Below, piece by piece: positions 41,801 to 44,227 of a DNA stretch of 44,227 nt. The position numbers were made by a program, and so were the translations under genes. The stretch covers positions 1-44,227 of the forward strand of contig NZ_CADIJV010000038.1 in NCBI RefSeq assembly GCF_902859765.1. Reading direction: 5' to 3'. How positions within the stretch are numbered: the stretch's first letter is position 1; every line of letters begins with the position of its first letter. The DNA is from Achromobacter pulmonis (lineage in GTDB: Bacteria; Pseudomonadota; Gammaproteobacteria; Burkholderiales; Burkholderiaceae_B). The notes beneath the pieces were generated by a model, which was not told the origin of the DNA, searched no databases, and saw nothing but the letters and a program-made list of their open reading frames with translations.

Positions 41801-44226
41801 TCGCGCGCCGCCTGCACAGACAGTTCGTCCAACGAACTGAGTTCGCCATCGATCACCAGGTCCGCGCCCGCCGTCACCCCCATGCGATCCCTGGAAACCA
41901 GGCGGCCCGTCACGCCGATGGACAACGCGTCTCCCGCCGCGCTCAGCAGCCCGCCTTCGGCCGTGGTGACGAGGCCGTCGACGGACAGTCGGCGCGCGGC
42001 ATCCAGCGCGATGCCGCGATTGGCGCGCAGGGCGCCTGCCCATGCCGCATCGCGCCCGGCCGCGATCGTTGCGCCGCCGTTCGCCTCCCAAAGCCCATTG
42101 GCGTCGGTGAACAGGTCGCGCCTGGCCTGCAGGCCGAGATTGCCCGAGGCCGCGCTCTTGCCCGAAAGCCGCAGATCGCGGCCGGACAGGAGCCCGATAT
42201 CACCCCGTGCGCCCATTTCGCCTCGGGCGTCCACATCGCTGCCCGCGCGCGCGATGAGGTCCCAACCTTGCACGCGGCTCGCGGCGCCTAGCGTCAACGC
42301 CTGGCCCGCGGTCATGGACACGGAGCCGCCATCGGCCAACGCGCCGCCATCGACCTGCAGATCACGGCCGGATGACAAGATCAGGCCAGCATTGCTTTGC
42401 GCGAGGCCAGCCAGCGAGAGGTCGCCGGCCGCGTGCATGCGCGCCTGGCCCGACGCGTCTGCTTGCCCGTCGGCGCCAACCCGCAGATGACGCCCCGCAT
42501 CCAGATCCAACGATCCACCGGCGCTGAGTTTTCCGTCCACGCGCACATCGCGCTTGGCCCGCGCCTGAGCATCGGCTGCGGACACCCATGCGCCGCCCAA
42601 GGCCAGGTCGCGGCCGGCACTGGCCTGCACCTGCTTGCCTTGCAGCCTGCCCGCCGCGCCCTGCACCAGATCGCCGCCACTGATCAGGCTCAGCGCCGCG
42701 TCGGTCAGGACCGCTCCGCCCAGGGCCATGTCCTGGCCCGCTCGTATCGTCACGTTGCCGGCCGACTGCAATTGCGTGCCGGCCGCCAAGGCCACGCGCC
42801 CGTCTGCCTCGGTGAGCAGCGTTCCCGACACCAGCACCTGTTGCGGCAGCACCAGGTCGCGGCCCGCTTGCAGCGTGACGCCATCTTGCGCGGACACCAC
42901 GCCGTCCACCGTGGATACGCCGCCGGGCGGCTCGCCGGGCGCGGCTGGGCCGGATGGCTTGCCCGGCTGCGCACGTGCCTCCGCGTCCGCGCCAGCGCCG
43001 CTTTCGGTGGCTCCGCCGCGGGCGGGTGGCGGCATTGCCGCCTGAGCGGCCACCGTCAGATTGCGGCCCGATTGCGCGCGCGCGTCCTGACCGGACGTTA
43101 GCAGGCCTCCCGACAGCGAAAGATCCCGGCCTGCGGCCACGCGCAAGGCGCCCTGGGTGCGCAGGCTGCCTTGTGCGCCCACCGCCGCATCGCCGCCCGC
43201 CGCGATACTCAGCGACGAGCCCGCGCCGACCGCGCCCGGGATCGTCACGTTGCGCGTGGCGACGAGCGCAGCCGCGCCTGTCGCCTGCGCCGCGCCCTGC
43301 ACGGCCAGATCGCCGCCGCTCTCCACCCGCAGATCGCCGGCCGCCTGCACGGTGGCGCGTGGCGCAATGCGCACATCGCCGGCGGCATTGACTTGCAGGT
43401 CGCCTGTCAGCGCGGCAAGATTGCCGCCGATGTTCACCCCCACGCCGGCCTCGGTGCCGATCAGGCGGATGCTGTTGGCGTACATGCCGCCCAGCGCGGC
43501 CGTATCCAGCGCCACGGCGGGTGCAGGGTCATCACCCGCCTGCGCGGATACGGCGCCCGTGCCGTAGTCGACCCGCGATGCGCCGGCCGTCACGCTCAGA
43601 CGGTTCGCCCAGATGCCCGCGTTGATCTCCAGCGTGCGCGCGATCAGGTCCAACTGGCTCAGGTTCATGCCGTTCAGGCCTAGACCTTCGATGCCAAGCC
43701 TGCCCCCCGCCACATCAAAGCCGATGCCCCCATCTGGCCCGACGCGCGGCGTGCCGGTGGTCAGGGTGGCGCGGTCCGCGTTCAGAAACCCGCAGCCATT
43801 GCACGTAATGCCCGCCGGGTTGGCGACAATGACGTTCGCCCGATTACCAGCCACTTCCAGCGTGCCGAGCAGTTGCGACGGATTCGGCGCGGTCACCTGG
43901 TTGAGGATGGTGCCCGCATGCCGATTGCCCAACATCGGGTTGCCCGCCACTTGCCCGGCCAGTTGCGTCTGGCTGGCGCCGCCGCTGTTGTTGAGCACCA
44001 CGCCGGACGGGCCGACGTTGAATTGCGTGTAGCGGTTGTTCGAGACGCCGCCGGCCGAAGGCGGCGCGATGTTGATGACGGGCACGCCATTGCTGACGCC
44101 CACGAAGGGCTTGGCACCCGGCACGCTTCGGTCCACCGCGATCGGCAGCGTCTGCGCCAGCACCGGCGACCAGACCTGCGTGAAGACCACGGACCACACG
44201 ATCAGGGAACGGAGCTTGGACATCAT
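32863..44226 (-). CDS. cdiA: CdiA/FhaB-family filamentous exoprotein with C-terminal toxin
   Basis: Two-partner-secretion exoprotein of 3787 residues. A signal peptide (to about Ala24, SPVLAQ) precedes the TPS secretion domain (about 25-270, with NPAGI at 136-140 and a CNGC pair). From about 250 to 1880 the chain is a beta-helix of roughly 22-residue AGRDL-type repeats, broken by an Ala/Pro/Gly insert at about 396-440. Residues 1890-2130 form a non-repetitive Tyr/Pro-rich region with three cysteine pairs. Haemagglutinin repeats (2300-3200) and a DUF637-like pre-toxin region follow, with TENN at 3516-3519. The last 270 residues are an entry domain and a nuclease-like toxin (about 3691-3787) with His3701, His3744 and His3755. 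The window ends at the ATG, so an extended signal peptide may begin outside. Its CdiB/TpsB partner is not visible. Confidence 0.9.
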   Translation of the reverse strand: MMSKLRSLIVWSVVFTQVWSPVLAQTLPIAVDRSVPGAKPFVGVSNGVPVINIAPPSAGGVSNNRYTQFNVGPSGVVLNNSGGASQTQLAGQVAGNPMLGNRHAGTILNQVTAPNPSQLLGTLEVAGNRANVIVANPAGITCNGCGFLNADRATLTTGTPRVGPDGGIGFDVAGGRLGIEGLGLNGMNLSQLDLIARTLEINAGIWANRLSVTAGASRVDYGTGAVSAQAGDDPAPAVALDTAALGGMYANSIRLIGTEAGVGVNIGGNLAALTGDLQVNAAGDVRIAPRATVQAAGDLRVESGGDLAVQGAAQATGAAALVATRNVTIPGAVGAGSSLSIAAGGDAAVGAQGSLRTQGALRVAAGRDLSLSGGLLTSGQDARAQSGRNLTVAAQAAMPPPARGGATESGAGADAEARAQPGKPSGPAAPGEPPGGVSTVDGVVSAQDGVTLQAGRDLVLPQQVLVSGTLLTEADGRVALAAGTQLQSAGNVTIRAGQDMALGGAVLTDAALSLISGGDLVQGAAGRLQGKQVQASAGRDLALGGAWVSAADAQARAKRDVRVDGKLSAGGSLDLDAGRHLRVGADGQADASGQARMHAAGDLSLAGLAQSNAGLILSSGRDLQVDGGALADGGSVSMTAGQALTLGAASRVQGWDLIARAGSDVDARGEMGARGDIGLLSGRDLRLSGKSAASGNLGLQARRDLFTDANGLWEANGGATIAAGRDAAWAGALRANRGIALDAARRLSVDGLVTTAEGGLLSAAGDALSIGVTGRLVSRDRMGVTAGADLVIDGELSSLDELSVQAARDARAGGKLHAATSLRMAAGGDLALLRGASARSDGELALHGSQDLALAGMAAADGGMVLNAARDLTMAGEAFAFGGRLRLEVGQNARLEAGSHLQGLGVDARAGGDLSQDGQLVSFADVNLAAGHDLSADGAVVADGKLDLSAQGDARIGEAGRLQSAGLATLRADGEVAVAGELRGDGGAAVNAGGTLNVQGLIASAQGALTMNAEQDLTLGANGSALASGPLKAQAGGALASAGMLSSLADLALAASRNLTLQGQSLATGDVRLNAGGRLVSASSAQTQANGALSANGDSAMLAGQVVAGGVANLRTNGELLLDGSLLAPGSALSLASGGDLKLAASSAMKAGGLLTARAGGALLADGAIQGDSDIHLSATSDAVLNGNTAANGLLNVTAGKGLGDLRVGQDAHLRAATTLDMRAGRDLTVAGTLASVADLTLAAARDIRVDGVAASDAGLTLTGRDITVGDPGLIQAAATMAGVADRSMTIAGRAVAGRTQSLGAGERLSVAGTVAALQGDLSLAATRGDAIFGAASRQQAGGSLMLTAGGALQMSGSSSAGQDLSLRAGTDALLDGVIATRQGMLAATAARDLRIAAGGRLQAGAGLALAAGDVLTHEGLAVAGAQADLSANTALGNTGSVLAAGDLRVRVPGLLHNAGRLVAGVDADGRLRLPGSLQANAGTIQHPGASLAGKAMTLSANGLQLEGGVLSAAGQMTLASTGDIDTAGAALHAGALDLSAIHLRNQNGRLTAEGEARVTLSASLDNTHGTLAGGDLTIATPGAVDNRSGLIQADGTLALSAASLDNRAATAPAAPARGLLGRVVAVEAEGINNQGGAINAIEGLSLKARDIDNTAGRIVSQGDASIATDVLQNGQGELAAGRNLALGIKASRTLGALRAGGDLLLDYAGSLNLDSDITAGRDLTLKLGGALDNRARVSAGRDLGIRAESFVNHETGEWIAGRGNTIDVANGLVNDGLIDGKTTRIAAGFVNNRGRIYGDQVSIGAGKLINTVGTTGAAVIASRADMDLGVGSLVNEQGALIYSAADVRVGGALDAAGAATGQAARVRNSAATIEAAGQASIAAALIENLNPSYASRTEQVSSEPKFYFRQVNQDRQEFGPLMDGSEFFWVCHEYRGICSQNPAQGVGKQNWLLLLPPSEKYPAARYGPPFDYGVPNWYGDWGLDPTATTWPIAPSYTPAEPGCAGITDDDCEISQDIFAYAPDARIWSVFGVTPPDGPLPQWDETEPAACRNGNSSVCEAYAARRGAYEQAYADYKARHLELDARIKEFNRDVNSRWQHAFMYYRVNETVVETRTVSSDPGQILSGAAMTLTGTVTNDKSRIAAGGALSVVGPAIDNIGASGTRTVTREGVMTLSFEKQRHARKSTRWESSSPYASTLAAEAIDVPVATATGGAALTLSGAAPAATPIGAPEPVQVVSVDLPGGKAVRTVSHPAGIPDNQLFVVNRQPQAPYLVATDPRFTAGHAHVSSDYLLDLLRQPGTLPGVLAGETAGGGDRRAGDPVLVSPPARQNGDMAGAGDALPVARLGGWDDLIPPGAKFLTPAGQPRRLGDGFHEQKVVSDQILATSGQRFLENYSNQDAQYKALLAAGARFAQAHGIKLGARLTEAQQQLLLTDLVWLVEQPVTLADGSVQSVLVPQVYLLVRKDDLKGDGTLIAGRDVDITAEGDFVNSGAVAARQATVIRAGNIVNQAGGTLQAGGTIDLIAREDLTNLASLIKGDKIGLSAGRDIALTSTSASERASNTWGTYLTGMARIDAGSLDVRAGRDLRLTTAQIAARDHARLQAGRDVNMATLTERKGERLERDPRNRYELSTGREIGAALAAGGSLTLAAGRDINARAADVTAGKHLAVQAGRDINATAGVRTQHSYIESYSKQHGFLSSRSNHMVNAITTERAQATTFTGDTATLTAGRDVVVSGSNLGAQHDLAVSGARDVKIAAGANTMDIRHYEQDKQSGMGAMGGLSYGSRKQTDSLDGKNVFHTASMVGSVEGDTLIRANRALNLTGSNIVARQGDVALIGRGVNIAAAIDTTRDKEYHEVKQSGFSINARTPVIDAMQTAGKMHQAAGKTDNKVMQGLALATTGMAALNAYDSVMADPKSAGGASLSIDLGASKSQSATDRASASTAGSTVAAGRDITLLARGAGAASDIAVAGSRLSAGGNALLEAEGSILLRAAQNTYEQRTKNKSSSASVGIGVSADSENGAGVMVSIGVSGARGHADGRDASWAYSNVSAGNVLALHSGGDTSLIGAAAQADRIMASVGGGLRIETLQDVSTYASKQQSAGVQAKICVYGYCKSSVSGNVAQGRMDSNFKSASEQAGLKAGDGGFQLDVARNTTLVGAVISSSERAALEGRNALATGTLVVQDVKNTARYKADQIALSGGYSWGGDGGGAPKKDDAGKTDVGANTNGQAAGGADKARDPGDKSGASAGLPAVLGASGNASSTTQSAISGGNVVIRDEAAQQDLTGMTATETVAALNRATSSDTLNALKPIFDKEKIEAGFEIASEAQKQVGQFLETRAREAKALEDALKNEPEGPRRDQLKQAFEDAKTWGPGGESRRWLTAILGAVSGNVTGAAGDAVTAVAVNYLQGLAASEVKKIVSALGEGPKAETARAAMHAIVGCAGAAGKGGDCGAGALGAGLGSVLNALLDEGGEKHDPVEKEQRSNLVQSLVAGISTAVGADAAVATHSALLETENNHLTVLQHEARIREWMQCKDAACWDEVRARYADLSKKQRAELVNCEGTECTKNAQKLADLAASYDARASELLEKGRLEGSLSAADREELKAVKGMSLLILSDRNEVLQRAILSGSEEAKKEAWHSIATEGALGAAAAAGAIRSNKISGNTKAPIGQKEKGSALPAPETVTASNGLVYKSGPKHTPGQTASRPNAGLEPRNSLDLFANSVQGKKGQRFAKDAEGNIHRFFDSNDGTWHWSGSTGDKRNGLGKDYIPIEIRRLFNVPGKGK
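34185..34409. repeat. Long direct repeat shared with second cassette (copy 2)
   Basis: Counterpart of 30841-31065, in the same orientation and 3344 bases away. Recombination between the copies would delete the main toxin end and its immunity gene and install the second toxin end on the main cdiA. Confidence 0.85.
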
Positions 44227-44227
44227 G

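Noticed and set aside
38428-44032. Repeat units of cdiA as a possible CRISPR array or tandem DNA repeat
   Set aside because: The periodicity is in the protein (AGRDL-type beta-helix turns); DNA copies are diverged and have no spacers.

Overview
The window is GC-rich, densely packed DNA of a betaproteobacterium, most likely Alcaligenaceae (Bordetella/Achromobacter-like). The gene content (topB with a lysine/alanine-rich tail, NitT/TauT-type and BMP-type ABC transporters, stand-alone ribB under an FMN riboswitch, a FhaB/CdiA-type filamentous exoprotein) and strong third-position GC bias support this. Genus is inferred, not proven. No tRNA, rRNA, CRISPR array or prophage integrase was seen.

Region 1 (1-24402) is ordinary chromosome. 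It starts with the 5' part of a DUF2157 membrane protein gene on the minus strand, divergent from DNA topoisomerase III. An operon follows for a NitT/TauT-type ABC importer (binding protein, ATPase, permease) plus a short-chain dehydrogenase. Next come an acetolactate-synthase-like enzyme divergent from an Lrp/AsnC regulator, a bestrophin-family channel, a SET-domain protein methyltransferase, FMN riboswitch-ribB, an MFS transporter divergent from a TetR regulator, and a minus-strand operon (NTF2-like secreted protein, flavin reductase, nucleoside deoxyribosyltransferase). After these come an NAD(P)-binding protein, a ketopantoate-reductase-family protein, and a five-gene operon coupling a BMP-type nucleoside/base ABC transporter to cytosine deaminase. 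In that operon the transporter probably imports the base or nucleoside and CodA deaminates it.

Region 2 (24403-29164) is a scrambled junction. It holds a 140-bp displaced piece of a CdiA-type gene, a tidy lipoprotein trio (CsgG-like, DUF4810, GNA1162/DUF799), a deletion derivative of an IS3-family element nested in the end of another IS, an AT-rich plus-strand pair that looks like a truncated toxin tail followed by an intact immunity-like gene, a second IS3 transposase remnant, and about 0.7 kb of decayed coding sequence.

Region 3 (29165-44227) is a contact-dependent-inhibition-like locus on the minus strand. A 3787-residue CdiA/FhaB-family exoprotein is followed with no spacer by an Imm42-like immunity gene. 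Downstream lies a second, mosaic and frameshifted cdiA C-terminal cassette with its own toxin domain and immunity gene. The cassettes share long stretches of near-identical DNA and the AT-rich toxin/immunity ends differ, which is the layout expected for swapping of toxin-immunity modules by recombination. Together with the plus-strand orphan pair and the displaced fragment, this window carries evidence for at least three toxin-immunity modules in different states of decay. This array, rather than any single gene, is the most interesting content. The TpsB/CdiB transporter gene expected for such a locus is not in the window.
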